Positions 1-12,317 of a stretch of 64,000 nt of DNA are shown piece by piece. The stretch's first letter is position 1. Each line of letters opens with the position of its first letter. This stretch comes from Bombyx mori (Eukaryota > Arthropoda > Insecta > Lepidoptera > Bombycidae), in the NCBI RefSeq assembly GCF_030269925.1, contig NC_085128.1, forward strand, positions 12,836,501 to 12,900,500, written 5' to 3'. The translations under genes were made by a program, and so were the position numbers. The notes beneath the pieces were generated by a model. It saw only the letters and a list, made by a program, of their open reading frames with translations. It did no database searches and was not told the origin of the DNA.

Positions 1-540
1 AATTACTAGCAGAGAGTGTTTTGAGCTCCTACGGGCAAATAGGAACCACCGACCTGTGTGTTTCGATCGCAAAACGTTCAATGATCTCATGAGTTGTTGT
101 TGAAAGATGGATCTACGGTTTCACTACTACTCTCTTCTTTTCCTCCACCTTATCCCACTAGGTGGAGTCGGCACAGCAAATTTTTCTCTTCCATTTTCTT
201 CTATCAGCCGTCATCTCAACACTCACTCCTCCCTATCATATCATCATTCACACACTCCATCCATGTCTTCTTCGGTGGACCTCATCCCCCTCTACCTTGC
301 ACTACCATTTCCTTACATCTCCTAGTCACATGCATCTTCTCTTTACGCATCACATGTCCATACCACACTAACCGTCCGCTCTTTAATTTGTTGATTGTGG
401 TTCCACTACTACATGCTACACATACTACATTATATAATAAAATAGTAAATTGTATTATAATAAAATTGAGATTATTTTTTTGTGCGAGGCGACATTACGC
501 ATTGTCTATGGATTCCGGTAAGCACTTTATACACTGGTAA
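1..540. repeat. Probable dispersed repeat, C/T-rich
   Basis: ccaccttatcccactaggtg and ggagtcggcacagcaaat resemble a repeat I have met in moth genomes. The 148-codon ORF across it is Ser/His/Leu-rich low-complexity and shares its strand with two other overlapping frames, so it is not taken as a gene. Confidence 0.35.
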
Positions 541-1301
541 ATGTTAAATGTGGCCTCATCTACAACATCAACATCAATAATCAAAACTTTAATAAATTAA
601 TGTTGATCTCTTATTACACATAAGTTATTTTTTAATTATCTTGTAATAAATTGTATAAGTTATACGTATGCCTTAATTGGAATTGTGACTTTTCACATTT
701 GTTCTCTATGTCCTCGTGGGTCATGCGGCCTGTTTCTCGTAGGAAAACTTTTTTCTAGTATCATCATTGAAAAAGAACGTGACGCGCGATATCAAAGCGT
801 GGCAGCACTAAATGCAGAGCATTAAAACAAATCCCCCATCAATCCTCCTGTCATTAGCACATTGCGTTTTATAAATTATGCTGGTAACGACTATTAATGT
901 AAGGCTCAAAAGTATTACAGCTACATGAACATGCATCAGAACATACAACTTCCCCATTCCTGGCCCACACATCATCGTGCGCTGTCAATACTCAATACGT
1001 AACACAGAAATTTACGTTTTCCGTAACCTAACACTACCATTGGTTTGTGTAGCGTGCGAAACGTGTTCTAAAACTCGAAACAATATTATTGTAAAAAAGA
1101 CGACACATAAATTACACTTTAAACATAGCACATTCAATGGGCTCAGTACACATGGAACAAGAGCCAGCGACCAAAGGTAATTTAAAAGGACACTGACTCC
1201 GACCAGGATTCGAAAGCGGACCCTGCGGTATAATAGTCAATTTAATAAGCCATTAAACCAACCAGATGAACCGTTTAATAGTGTCTCTACGCTAATGTCT
1301 A
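541..1301. other. AT-rich stretch, no feature
   Basis: No open frame with codon structure, no recognised repeat. Confidence 0.6.
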
Positions 1302-1513
1302 TCTATACTAATATTATAAAGAGGAAAGATTTGTTTGTTTGTTTGTTTGTTTCGAATAGGCTCCGAAACTACTGGACCGATTTGAAAAATTCTTTTTCCA
1401 TTAGAAGCCGACATTGTCCCTGATGAACATAGGCTACTTTATTTATTTATTTTTTATTTTTTGTTTCATGTGTGTTTTAATGTTTCCGAAGCGAAGCGAG
1501 GGCAGGTCGCTAG
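1302..1513 (+). mobile_element. Non-autonomous Helitron, 212 bp
   Basis: Begins TCTATACTAATATTATAAAG, ends CTAG, and is inserted between A and T with no target duplication, as Helitrons do. Contains a (TTTG)n run. Same family as 6,541-6,723. Confidence 0.75.
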
Positions 1514-1899
1514 TATCTAATATTTTTAATGAACACTAATACATTTTTAAAGAGTTAAGGTATTTTTTTACAAAAGGTTCCCTACATGAGTTCGTTTTTT
1601 TTATTTAATATTTTGATTTGTTTATTTGTTTTCAATGTATTATGTAATCATATAATTAATATATAGGTAGCTTTAAATAAATGATCTAAAATTACAACGG
1701 AAAGTGTAGTACCATGGAAAATACAGGAAATATTCACCCGTATATTTTCTATCAAGCAAACAGATTCCATGATATGTCTCGTGAAGTTAACTATCGATAC
1801 ATATAAATTAATTTGTAAGACTGTCAAGACAGAAGATCAAGCATACAAAACAGTCATACAACATAGTGCGGGTACAGTATAATATTGTCTTCAGGGCGC

Positions 1900-2127
1900 T
1901 GATGGGGCTTCCACCATAGTGTAATCCGTCAGCGTTGTCTGCGGACGCTCATATATGTAGACGGTTTTTCGGCTATTGCACGCAAGTGAGTAGCGTCCCT
2001 GATGGCGTCCGTGTGCGGCGGCTCCAATAGCAACTTAGAATATCAAGTTGAGCCCATTAGCTCACCTACCCATCCGGTTGTAGCTGGAATAGTCTCGGCT
2101 ACCAGCGAACAGGTAGGGGAAAAAAGC
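1900..2127 (+). mobile_element. Retroposon 3' tail related to the hairpin-tailed family
   Basis: Ends gctcacctacccatccggtt, then gctggaatagtctcggctac and cagc, aggtagg and an A-run. The layout equals the other hairpin-tailed copies, but the sequence is diverged. Confidence 0.5.
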
Positions 2128-2509
2128 ACCTTAGGTTTTGCACTTAGAGGATGGATCTGGACCGTTCGATAATGTAGCACAGGACCGGATCCAAAACGAA
2201 ATTTAGGCTACAATAGTGACCAGAATTTATTTGTGTATGTGGGTGTTCATAATTATTTGTTTTAATTGATGATATTTAAATGGTAATTTTAACAATATTT
2301 CAATGATTCTGTGTACACATATGGACTGGTTTCTGAAACAAATGATTTTAATTAAATTAATTTAATTAACATACAATATTATTATAAAAGTACAAAAACA
2401 TAGAATTCTCTGTATATTTGCCTGTCATATTAAATGAAGGCTAAAATAAAGAAATACATTCTAGAAACTCACAAAGATATTGATTTTCGAATTCTCAATA
2501 AACATATAG

Positions 2510-2663
2510 TAGTGGTGCAGAGAGCAGTGTTGTTTGCGTGTGTGTTTAGACGGTCGTTGTGTGAGGAGCGGTGAAAGTGCTTGCGTAATTATGCAGCTGC
2601 AACTTCACACTTTGGACCACATCGATATGTGGTACACGACCTTAGCAAATTATATCGAGAAGT
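2510..2663 (+). other. Short ORF interrupted by a retroposon
   Basis: From the ATG at 2,591 the frame reads MQLQLHTLDHIDMWYTTLAN and is cut by the insertion at 2,664; past the element the frame stays open about 17 more codons. GTG-rich leader upstream. Unknown; could be a decayed gene exon or chance. Confidence 0.2.
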
Positions 2664-3025
2664 TTTTTTTTTTATTAAGGAAGGATTACTGGTGGCTCGC
2701 CTGCATTTACCAGGATAGGTGGGCGAGCAAAGTCTTAAGCAGGTGAGGTGGGATTTGCTAAGAGTTGCCCGAGCACCTCCAAAAGAGACCTAGCAGCTCA
2801 AGGTCAGCTGCTTCGCGAATCCCTCTGCTACCGGATCGGAAACGCGACCCGCGTAGAAGATCCGACAAGCAACTCAGTGGGCTGATGCACGGGTTAGGTT
2901 GCACGTCGAACTCTTGGCCGAGTTCATCGAGTACGGCTACCAGAGGCCCTAAGCCTGCCCCTAGTGTTAAAGCTGAAGGCGTCTATTACAAGAGTTATTG
3001 GATCTGATGGATCCCTAAGGACGTG
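2664..3025 (-). mobile_element. Retroposon with 12-bp target duplication
   Basis: Starts with a T-run on + (A tail on minus) and is flanked by atatcgagaagt at 2,652-2,663 and 3,026-3,037. Related copies at 40,779 and 58,692 share ggtggctcg, aggtgggcgag and aactcagtgggctgatg blocks. Confidence 0.8.
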
Positions 3026-3037
3026 ATATCGAGAAGT

Positions 3038-4023
3038 GTGAAATAATGATTGTCAAACAATTTTTGTCAAAGAAGTATTTTCCGTGTTAAATTAAAACAG
3101 ATATAAGAGTAATCGTGAAACCAAGACTGGTTTTATGAAACTTCATCAAATTTCAAAGCACATGTAACTAACTATACAACCAAGCTAAATAACATTTATT
3201 GCTCACCTTTGAGAAAGTCTTTTAGTGCTTTTACTTTCATTACTAATGCACGGTAGATCTTTAGTCTTATTTTAAATCTAAATTTAATATATAGAGTTAT
3301 AATAATTTTTGATTATTAAAAAATATTGTTTAACTAAACCAATACGTGCCAATCATTGTGGGCATGACAGACAGAACGTTTGCTTGAAATTATTTCATGA
3401 ATTACAGACGAGTGAGTAATGGTTAGTGTCGTTCGTGCAGTAGTAGGGGTGATCCAATGCCATGGGTACCTACATCTAAACTGTTAAAACCTTTTTTCAG
3501 ATATAGTTTACGATAGTCATGCATACTATTAATCAACGGGTTCTTTTGACGATATTGAAGTTTAATGAGTTCCTGACATTTTGAGGGTGTTGCAAGAGCT
3601 ATGACCACGGGTAGACTGAAGGTTGTGGGTAACATGTTAGGAGCCAACGAATCTGTTCACCGTTTTTGGTACTACCACTGGAACTCGATGACTCACCCCG
3701 ACAACACTCGACAGTTTTGAGAACGTTTTGTTTTTTTATAAACTAGTACTGTATACTTAACGATAGTTACGTCGATTTCACGTCTTAAGTCAGGCTTATG
3801 CTATTGAGCTTGGCGTTATTGAACTCTCTCAGATTATTCTGGCAAAAGATACCAGGAGGAATTCATACGGAAATACTATAGAAATGATGCGGTGACCGAT
3901 GCACTCGGTATGCATTCAAGATGGGTCGAATAAACTAAGCGTAGAACTCACACCGTCACTGCAAGTTAAAAGGGCATGCGCCCAAGCTGTGCCTTGCCGG
4001 CAGATATTGAAGATAGATTTTGA
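3038..4023. other. AT-rich stretch, no feature
   Basis: Only short unsupported ORFs; nothing recognised. Confidence 0.55.
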
Positions 4024-4460
4024 AGTCGTCGTGGCCTAAAGGATAAGACGTCGGTGCATTCGTATCGAGCGATGCACCGGTGTTCGAATCCCGCAGGCGG
4101 GTACCAATTTTTCTAATGAAATACGTACTTAACAAATGTTCACGATTGATTTCCACGGTGAAGGAATAACATCGTGTAATAAAAATCAAACCCGCAAAAT
4201 TATAATTTGCGTAATGACTGGTGGTAGGACCTCTTGTGAGTCCGCGCGGGTAGGTACCACCGCCCCGCCTATTTCTGCCGTAAAGCAGTAATGCGTTTCG
4301 GTTTGAAGGGTGGGGTAGCCGTTGTGACAATACTGAGACCTTAGAACTATATCTCAAGGTATGTGGCGCATTTACGTTATAGATGTCTATGGGCTCCAGT
4401 AACCACTTAACACCAGGTGGGCTGTGAGCTCGTCCACATACCTAAGTAATAAAAAAAAAA
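4024..4460 (+). mobile_element. Bm1 SINE, full length
   Basis: tRNA-like head (GTGGCCTAAAGGATAAGACG as A-box region, GGTGTTCGAATCC as B box), body, and A-rich tail. This is the longest intact copy in the left half; the flanks gatattg/gatattc may be a worn target duplication. Confidence 0.9.
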
Positions 4461-4735
4461 GATATTCTGAAATCACGCATAAATAGCCCAAAGTTGAAAA
4501 TCGTATTTCATATTTGTACCGGGTCTATGCCCTACGGCGTCGTGTCAATGTTTACGGTTTCACTGAAATAATAAAATCCACATAGCGGTTTAAAATTAAT
4601 TAAAATCTCAAAAAGTCACTCAAGCGAATTCGTAAAAATATATTGTTGTCACTGTAAACTAAGTAAGATAAAAAAATTATTTAAAAAAAAATCAAATACA
4701 GTTTTCCAAATTTTAGTGAGTTCGTATTATAGAGC

Positions 4736-5050
4736 GAAAGGAACTACTCATAGGCAATGTCGAATCTGCTATTATAGATTACCGCGAAGCCTCGGCAAGA
4801 GTTCAACTGCTCTGCCGTAGGGATTATAATGACTACCTTAACTCAATCTGTCAGGATATTGAAGATCATACGCAGAAGTTCCAAGCCCGAGACATATTTT
4901 TGAAAATAAAAAGTATCACGAGAGAGTTTAAAGCAAAAACATGGGCTATAGAGACTGAGGAGGGCAAGCTATTGAGATAGATGAGGTAACGGAGAGGCGG
5001 CAATCGTACTGCGAAAAATTGTATGCCGTTCCTGCAGGACAGGATGGAGA
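4736..5050 (+). pseudogene. RTE-type LINE fragment (region between endonuclease and RT)
   Basis: A plus-strand frame reads DIEDHTQKFQARDIFLKIKS and EFKAKTWAIETEEGKLLR, which I recognise from RTE/BovB-like ORFs of moths, with stops and frameshifts. Not a host gene. Confidence 0.7.
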
Positions 5051-5175
5051 ATCCTGAGTGTTAGAAGTAAACTGCCTGCGACCCGTTGGTGCGGCGGGTC
5101 GTCCATAGTATTCGTAGCATACGTCGCCAGCACCATATCTCAAAAGCCTCGATTCTTTGCCTATCTGCGGCATTG
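5051..5175 (-). pseudogene. RTE-type LINE C-terminal fragment, inverted relative to its neighbour
   Basis: A minus-strand frame reads RQRIEAFEIWCWRRMLRILW followed by TTRRTN, the C-terminal signature of RTE ORFs. It abuts the plus-strand fragment at about 5,050 in opposite orientation. Confidence 0.7.
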
Positions 5176-5399
5176 AATGAATAAAAAATATATGAAATTA
5201 AATAAGTCTCCACTTTCTTCAGTAATTCCATATGGGGACAGAAGTTGCTTCTTTAAGAATGAACTCTGGAACCTAGATTTCAAAATTGAGTAGCTATTCT
5301 ACATAAATATATAACAGTACTTTTTGGGAATGCAGACTTGTCGATATTAGTGAATGTAATTACAATTAAAAAAACGTTAACGTAGTAACGAGTGCCAGT

Positions 5400-5800
5400 T
5401 ATGTCTAAGTTTACGTCCGCGGTTACGGCTAGGAACAAGCGCGGAAAGCGGAAGTGACGCCGTCTGCTTTAACTTAATGCCTCTCATTTAATACTTAGCA
5501 AAAACTATTCCGCTATAAACAATATCAGCGACAAGAACACTGATGTAACAGGCTCGTTCGGAGTCGGTTACTTTTCTCTTTAGTTTCTCTGTACGGTCGC
5601 CCGCGCAGTCGTCAACGCGTATTGAGGCGCGCCGCACGCTCAAACCTTCTATAAGATTCTACGGCCACATAAAATTTCGGTGTGAAACGAATGCTCGAAC
5701 GACGAGCATTGTGCCTGTGCAACTGATACTACGGTAGAAAGTTAAAACGAGTTGTCTGGGTGAACAATCGCTTGTGGCGGCCCATTCGAACAACGTCGAC
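5400..5800. promoter_or_regulatory. GC/CpG-rich island, possible promoter
   Basis: An island of CpG-containing sequence (cgcgtattgaggcgcgccgc and similar) in AT-rich surroundings, with gctataaac at 5,513-5,521 followed by tctctttagtttctctgtac. It could be the promoter or 5' UTR exon of an unrecognised transcript or of the lipase gene 23 kb downstream. No coding frame supports either. Confidence 0.25.
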
Positions 5801-6540
5801 TTTCGTGTGAAACTGTGAGGTTTGTTATATTCATTCGACTTAAATTTTATGGAAAGCAACTAGGATATAGAACTAAGAAACTATTCATATACATGAAACT
5901 ATTGTCAGGAAATTATTTACGCATACCATTTTAAGACTGGGGCTTTAGTACTGGTAAATTCAAAACTCAAGCTCGTCCTGAGGGTTCTCTTTTTCCGTAT
6001 ATTTTAACAAATAATCTTAAGGCCCTTTCAACGTATCTTTAATGAAACATGCTTATCTATATAGTGTATTTTATTTTAAATCTCAATCAGTTTTCATAAA
6101 AGTCTTATACATGTAATTTTCTTCATTCTTCTTCTGGCAGTGTCATCTCATTCCTCCTCTTTTTCGACTTCCTCCAAATAGGTTGAAATCTGTCTACATA
6201 GATGTGTAGTGGCCTTTTTAGTCGCCACAATATTTATACTGGCCAGTACAGCTAAACCATTACCATAATCATAACTTATTTAGCGAACTTACATAACATT
6301 TGTTTTTAACGATATAATCACACTTTAACTGAATGACAGAAAGATATTATTACCCAGCTCTAAACCGTTGACTCTATTAGTTTGAAAAAAGGAAACATAA
6401 TATTTTGATACCAAAATAAAGGTGCACCAAGGACGGTTTTAATTTAAAATTGGTGATTGATTATATTAATTGTAGAAATGCTCTATATTGTTACGCTATG
6501 CAATTATTATATCTATGTAGATATCCTTCGTATTAAAATA
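5801..6540. other. AT-rich stretch, no feature
   Basis: Nothing recognised between the GC-rich island and the Helitron at 6,541. Confidence 0.55.
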
Positions 6541-6723
6541 CTAGCGACCCGCCCTCGCTTCGCTTCGGAAACATTAAAACACACATGAAACCAAAAAAAT
6601 AACAGGGACAATGTCGGCTTCTAATGGAAAAAGAATTTTTCAAATCGATCCAGTACTTTCGGAGCCTATTCGAAACAAACAAACAAACAAACAAATCTTT
6701 CCTCTTTATAATATTAGTATAGA
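6541..6723 (-). mobile_element. Non-autonomous Helitron, 183 bp
   Basis: Minus-strand copy of the 1,302 family with the same TC and CTAG ends and A/T flanks; lacks an internal T-rich block. Confidence 0.75.
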
Positions 6724-7155
6724 TATAGATTTTCGTATTTCAACATCGTTGAATCCGCGGGTATTCCTAGAATTAATACGTACATTCTAATATATTAAAA
6801 TATTAGCGTCGAGATCGATCGTATCAATTAATAGCATGAAAATGCTGTGAGTTATTTCATAAAACACAATATGAGAATTTAAAATGCGTGTTAGACATTC
6901 ATACAGTGCAATAATTGTGATTTTTATTGTTTAGACTTAAAACAATGAGTTTACTAAATTACGAAATTATAATAATAAAGATAACATTTCAAACAATGGC
7001 ATTTTTTTGACTTCCGTCATAAATATACTTAAAGTAATTATTACGCTCGGTTTAATCATATAATTTTTTCTAACGTGTGTAATACTTTTTTCTTTTGAGA
7101 TTTGAATATTGTGCTGCATTCTAATCTTATTCTTGATCTTTTGAGTGAATGAGGT

Positions 7156-7385
7156 CACGGGCCCACCTGGTGTTTAGTACTTACCGAAGCTCATAGATAT
7201 AGACAACATTGAGTTCTATGTCTCAATTCGATAACAAAACGGCTGCCCCACCATTTAAACCGGAACGGATTACGGCTTCTTACTTCTACTTGCTTCTTTC
7301 TTACTTCTTCTTCTTTCTACGCATACTTAGTGATGCTTGCTACTTAGCCGTGCGAGCTGTCAAAACGTCCTACCACCGTATTAAA
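7156..7385 (-). mobile_element. Old diverged Bm1 SINE
   Basis: cacctggtgtttagtactta, acggctgccccacc, aaaccggaacggatta and gtcctaccacc, with an unrelated TTC-rich stretch inside. Confidence 0.6.
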
Positions 7386-8160
7386 TCCTAATCAATAAAT
7401 TGACTGAATTGAATTGCATGAATATTGTATGAATCATTTTAAAAAATCATGTAATTATATAAGTTATCTTTGTTATTGTAAAATTCCTGTCATAATAAGG
7501 TAAATTGCACTAAATTTCGCTTCTTTTTACCGTGTTTGTCACTGAATGTGAGATACATAAGACGATGTCCTTTTTAACTTGTTTGGCCAAGGTCGAGGTT
7601 TCTGAAATTAACAATTAATCACCTTCTAGAGAGGGATAGTATATTTTTATATCTGTGTCTGTAGTACTTCGACAATTTTTGCTGTATAGTGTCAGTCTAT
7701 AATACTCCATCATCTCTCCTCATGGGTAATACGACTAGTGTAGTATTCACTGGAAAATGAACGCTAATCTACATTTGCTGGTAGAGCGTATTTTGAGCCA
7801 TACGGGCATGTATAATATAATAGATATAATAACTTAGGTAGGTATAATATATTTACACATATTAGTTATAGCGCTGTTTTTCTTCTTACCTAAAGCAAAA
7901 GGGAAATCTTCCATAAGTGCTTGTTGAATACGTCTTGTATGATTATTGTCATAATGAATTTACTCTTTATACCTACACACCCACATGCTCCCAATTACTG
8001 GCATTTTGTCTTTGTCTACTGTAACTCGAGTAGGTGGAAGAACCGCGCGATTAATGCGTCTGGCTTTTTTATTAACGAATGAGATAACCAGCATCGTCTT
8101 TACTCGAGTCGCAGAAATGTTACCGCTCTTGCTGTCCAATAGCTACTAATAAAGTAAATT
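7386..8160. other. AT-rich stretch, no feature
   Basis: No repeat family or exon recognised. Confidence 0.55.
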
Positions 8161-8495
8161 GGAAAAAAACATTCCCTATCCTGCGGACAGAATGGAAAAC
8201 AGTCGAGTCGCCCCAAACACGTCATTTCGGATGCTCTCGATCCACTAACGGTGCTTTTAGGTACCTCAAGCACCGGTCATCGTTCTCGTCGAACCCGTCG
8301 CTTGCGACGGAGGGTTCGACAAGTAAATTAACCCACAGACACAGCCCACTGAGTTTCTCGCCGGATTTTGTCAGTGCTCTTGCTAGGGTTCGTGTTAGCA
8401 ACATCGTCAGGTCTTAGCCCCGTGAGCTCTCCTACTAGTTTTTGGTTACGCTGAAATAGCCTGTCAAGGCTATCACCTTAGGTAGGAAAAAAAAG
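8161..8495 (+). mobile_element. Hairpin-tailed LINE 3' end
   Basis: cctgcggacagaatggaaa, gtcatttcggatgctctcga, gctgaaatagcctgtcaagg and ctatcacc, ggtagg then A-run. In the conserved frame it would end in a retroelement ORF. Confidence 0.7.
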
Positions 8496-9398
8496 CAAAT
8501 AAATCGTAGCTAATACTAATACTGTTATATCAATGTCGATTTCGTGAACTTTGATATTTTGTTTCGTTATACCTATTTGTTCTTCGGCGAGCTGAGCACT
8601 GATGTTTGACTCAAAATGACTGAATGATTAAATGCGGCTTACTGTTGTGATAACAATTGTGTATTTAATTAAAACTACTTTTACCGATAGGTTGGCCGTA
8701 AAATTGTAAATTCGAAAGATCGAAAAAAAGTAAAATTAAATTAATAAACGCGAAATTAAACCGTAGAAGAAATTTTCATTACGTTTTCGACTCGCAAAAA
8801 CCGAAGAAAGTAGTAAATCGTATCTATTATTTTAAACTTCGAAACACCTGGAGTGATTTCGATAAAATATCAGGAAATCTTAAGATTGCCCTAGCCAGTG
8901 GATGATGAGAAGTTTGCGATCAGATAAAAATGAAATCTAAAATCGGCCAACAAAACGGTCTGCAAGTTTGTGTGTACATATGTTTGTCTTGTATGTGTTC
9001 GCAAATCTTTCAATCTATTTGAAAAAACCAAGTACCGTCCTTATTGGCATTAAAAGATTTGTCATAGTACTATGATCATACGATAGGCAGCGCTCAAGTA
9101 GTTTCAAGAAATCGATTTTTTCATACAGTTAGTTACAGTAACGAGCGAGATCGAACAACACTAGTTTAGAATTAAAATAAAACTTTACTTGTACATTTAT
9201 ATAATAAAAGAATATTGATTGATGATACTATATCCTTTTATATACTATATTTCTTTTAATACTGTATAAACTATTATATGTATGTATGTATGTATATGTA
9301 TATGTGATTCTGTATATATGTAGATATACTTTGTTTTTTATGTATTCGTAACCTAATATAAATTTCATTGCACCTACCACTATTTACTCTGCACTACC
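8496..9398. other. AT-rich stretch, no feature
   Basis: Apart from the TATG run, nothing recognised. Confidence 0.55.
9280..9302. repeat. (TATG)n microsatellite
   Basis: Tandem tatgtatgtatgtatgta. Confidence 0.8.
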
Positions 9399-9488
9399 TT
9401 TGGTTGACTGGTAGAGAATGCCTTAGGCATTAAGTCCGCCAATGTAAATTTTACATGAAGTGTAATAAATAAATAAATAAATAAATAT
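9399..9488 (+). mobile_element. LINE 3' tail with (AAAT)n
   Basis: gaatgccttaggcattaagt, ccgcc and then aataaataaataaata, a common moth LINE 3' end. An inverted partial copy lies at 31,052-31,123. Confidence 0.6.
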
Positions 9489-10739
9489 ATCGTAAACCTT
9501 CCCAAAAAATAACAGAACAGATTTCAAATTGGGCCGAGTGAGTTGTGTAAACACACAGAACACTAACACATTCGTAAAAACCCACAAATAAATATTATCG
9601 TATAATACTTTGGCACTTGATTACGAGACTTACAATCCAAATCCTTTTTGTTCTATTAATGAACTAGAAAAAGACAATGGACAATGGATTTCATATAGAA
9701 CACGTAAAGAACAAAACAATAACCTATTTAATTAATAACGGTGACCATTGAAACATTTTTTGTGCAAACTCAAAGACTATTGAGAAAATTGTGAGAAAAA
9801 AATAACAATCAAACAGTTTTGTTACCGATTGTACCTATCCACCACCACCGTCCAGAAAATTTCTGCTATTGTAATATAATAGAAACGTTTTTCTAATATC
9901 TGAAGGTCTTACTATTATTTATGTATATTTACTTGGATGCTTTCTCGGTAGACCGTGTGATCAGGTTCTTCTCAGTCGTGTCACTCTTGACAGAGTGGTC
10001 GCGATCGTCATGTAGTGTTGGAAGGGGCAGACTTGATGCGTCTCACAATGTCGCGCCATCTCTCCGTGATCAGGTGCCAGCTATGAAAAATAAACATGTA
10101 CAGTTGGCACGCGGTAAAGGCTTAACCTATAGAAGTATTCTATCTCATTCTCTCCCAGGCTAAATCCAAATGTTACAGATGTCTGTCTCTTTTTAGTGTC
10201 ACTTTTTCATTTCATCAAGTTTCTATTCACAGCAATGATAAAGAAAGTTTCACTACAAAACTCGAGAGTATAGTGTATGAAATTGAAATTCGATATACGT
10301 AGCTTAGAAGAACTACTTTGCTATGGTAGGTAGCAAACCTATCGTAGTTTAAAAGAATTTCCAAAAACTATATATTTTGTTTCTGACTTCTCTGTATCAG
10401 TGAATTAAATTTTGCCTTATACTCATACTGGAAAAATACATACGAAGCCAGAGAAGATATATCAAGACCAGATAATCGAATACCTTAGACAAAGAGATCT
10501 ACTCCGACCATTGATCGAACCCCGCTTCTATAGTACAATGGTAGTATAGGGCCGTTAACACTAAACCACAGCAACAGAACAGACACCATTTATAAATTCA
10601 AATTCCCAAAGTTTTGTTGGTAATTTTACTGCTATCATCAACCATCATGAAACATTCTTGATCACCTTCTAAAAAGCGTGCGTCCAATCTCCTTCTTGCG
10701 ATTCGCAGTAAAATAAATCACAAAAAAATATTTTTTCCC
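9489..10739. other. Unclassified stretch with one GC-richer patch
   Basis: 9,930-10,110 is GC-richer (gttggaaggggcagacttga, cgcgccatctctccgtgatc) and looks like a decayed element; no frame is convincing on either strand. Confidence 0.4.
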
Positions 10740-10955
10740 GGTGGTAGGACCTCTTATGAGTCCGCACGGGTACCACTACCCTGCCTATTTCTGTTGTACA
10801 GCAGTAATGCGTTTCCGTTTGAAGGGTGGGGCAGCAGTTGCAACTATACTGAGACCTTAGAACTTATATCTCAAGGTGGGTGGCACATTTACGTTGTAGA
10901 TGTCAATGGGCTCCAGTAACCACTTAATACTAGGTGGGCTGTGAGCTCGTACACA
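10740..10955 (+). mobile_element. Bm1 SINE, 5'-truncated
   Basis: Starts at ggtggtaggacctctt and ends at gtgggctgtgagctcgt without the tRNA-like head. Confidence 0.85.
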
Positions 10956-11621
10956 ATCCCTGCAAAAATTGGTAACTACTAACTCAACTAGAAACAGCCA
11001 TACAACTACATTATCATCTTATATCTAGGACAGATATCGAAATATAGGAAATGAATTTACTAAATTATTATAGTAATATCAAATCTAGGAGCGAAATGAC
11101 ATGAATTTAATTTATATGAGATTGTAATCAACTGGAATGAAATAAGGGCTCGTAAAATGCTGGTTATTGCCTGAGACTTCAGTACACTCTTTGGAAGGAC
11201 CCACAGAGTCATATCCGGCGGCTTTTTTCATTTTTCATACTTGTGCACTTACACAGTTGCTAACCGGCTATTAAAACCTGTTAAGTGTTGGAAATATGTT
11301 AAAAATCAAATCGATTTTGCTTAGTTTGATTTCAAAAGGATTATATTCGTTAAATAAATAGAAGCCCGAGAGCTACAAATATAATACGACACGTGTGACG
11401 AAACACGTGCAACGTGATGTATTTATCAATTGAACGCGATTTACGAAAGCGGCTGCAGTATCGAGGTAACGGTCGAAAGACTGTTCCGTCCTTGTAATGT
11501 AAGTAGGCTGACTGACTTACACGGATTGTAGATAAGATCTTAAAGACTACGATTTTAGCATGAAAATTACTCAGCAGCATATAAATAAGATTATTATTCA
11601 CGATTTCAACTTTTGGACAAA

Positions 11622-11975
11622 GTGAAGCAGTAATGCGTTTCGATTCGAAAGATAAGGCAGCCTTTGTACCTATACTGAGACCTTAGAACTTATATCTCAA
11701 GGTAGGTAGAGGCATTTAAGTTGTAGATGTTGTGGCGATAGCCATCATAGAACACAAGATATTTGACAGATGCCTGAATCTCGCTTACGACATCCAAGAT
11801 AAGTTTGCATATATACAAGTTCCGAAGAACAACATTCGGACCGTCGGTCTACCGAGCAACATCACCCGTTCGGTGGAAGATCTTCCATTTGTCGTATAAA
11901 CCTACAGTGTCTATGGGCTCCGGTAACCCCTTAACACCAGGTAGGCCGTGAACTCTTCCGCCCATCTAAGTAATA
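11622..11975 (+). mobile_element. Bm1 SINE fragment split by a 178-bp insertion
   Basis: Bm1 body up to gttgtagatg (11,729), foreign sequence 11,731-11,908, then Bm1 resumes at gtctatgggctcc and ends with the A-rich tail. The inserted sequence has a relative at 36,775-36,927. Confidence 0.75.
11731..11908. repeat. Unclassified 178-bp dispersed repeat inside Bm1
   Basis: Shares long blocks such as cctgaatctcgcttac and cggtggaagatc with 36,775-36,927. No terminal repeats seen. Confidence 0.65.
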
Positions 11976-12317
11976 AAAAAATATGGGAAATGTTTTTGAT
12001 AAGAATAATACTACATACATACATGTTTAAATGTAAGGGTAACATCTATTCCACACTACCGGTACTAATAACGGTAAGGACGTTGCTGGCCGTTTGAAAT
12101 GTAATTAATGTATAACTGCGAATAAATTCTAAATTCAAAAGAATTTAATTTTAAAAAAATATAGGGAACTCTGTTTTCATATTCAGTAATTTGTTTTAAT
12201 GGTCTTTGTTTAACATTTGTATCTCTTCATCAATGTGAATATGATAAAAATATAACGTACGTATGTTTCTTACAGTTTAATGTTTTAATTACTCGACTGA
12301 CTATCATGAAATTTGGA

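Noticed and set aside
94..540. 148-codon plus-strand ORF, the longest frame in the first 20 kb
   Set aside because: Low-complexity Ser/His/Leu composition, three overlapping frames, no domain, and the DNA looks like a dispersed repeat.
1320..1360. TTTG tandem run as a regulatory microsatellite
   Set aside because: It is an internal part of the Helitron family and recurs at 6,671-6,695.
4024..4100. Possible tRNA gene at the Bm1 head
   Set aside because: A and B boxes are present, but the cloverleaf does not close and the same sequence heads several dispersed SINE copies.
3956..4357. 133-codon minus-strand ORF
   Set aside because: It is the antisense of a Bm1 SINE; the same peptide pieces recur at other Bm1 copies (22,491, 46,372, 50,744).
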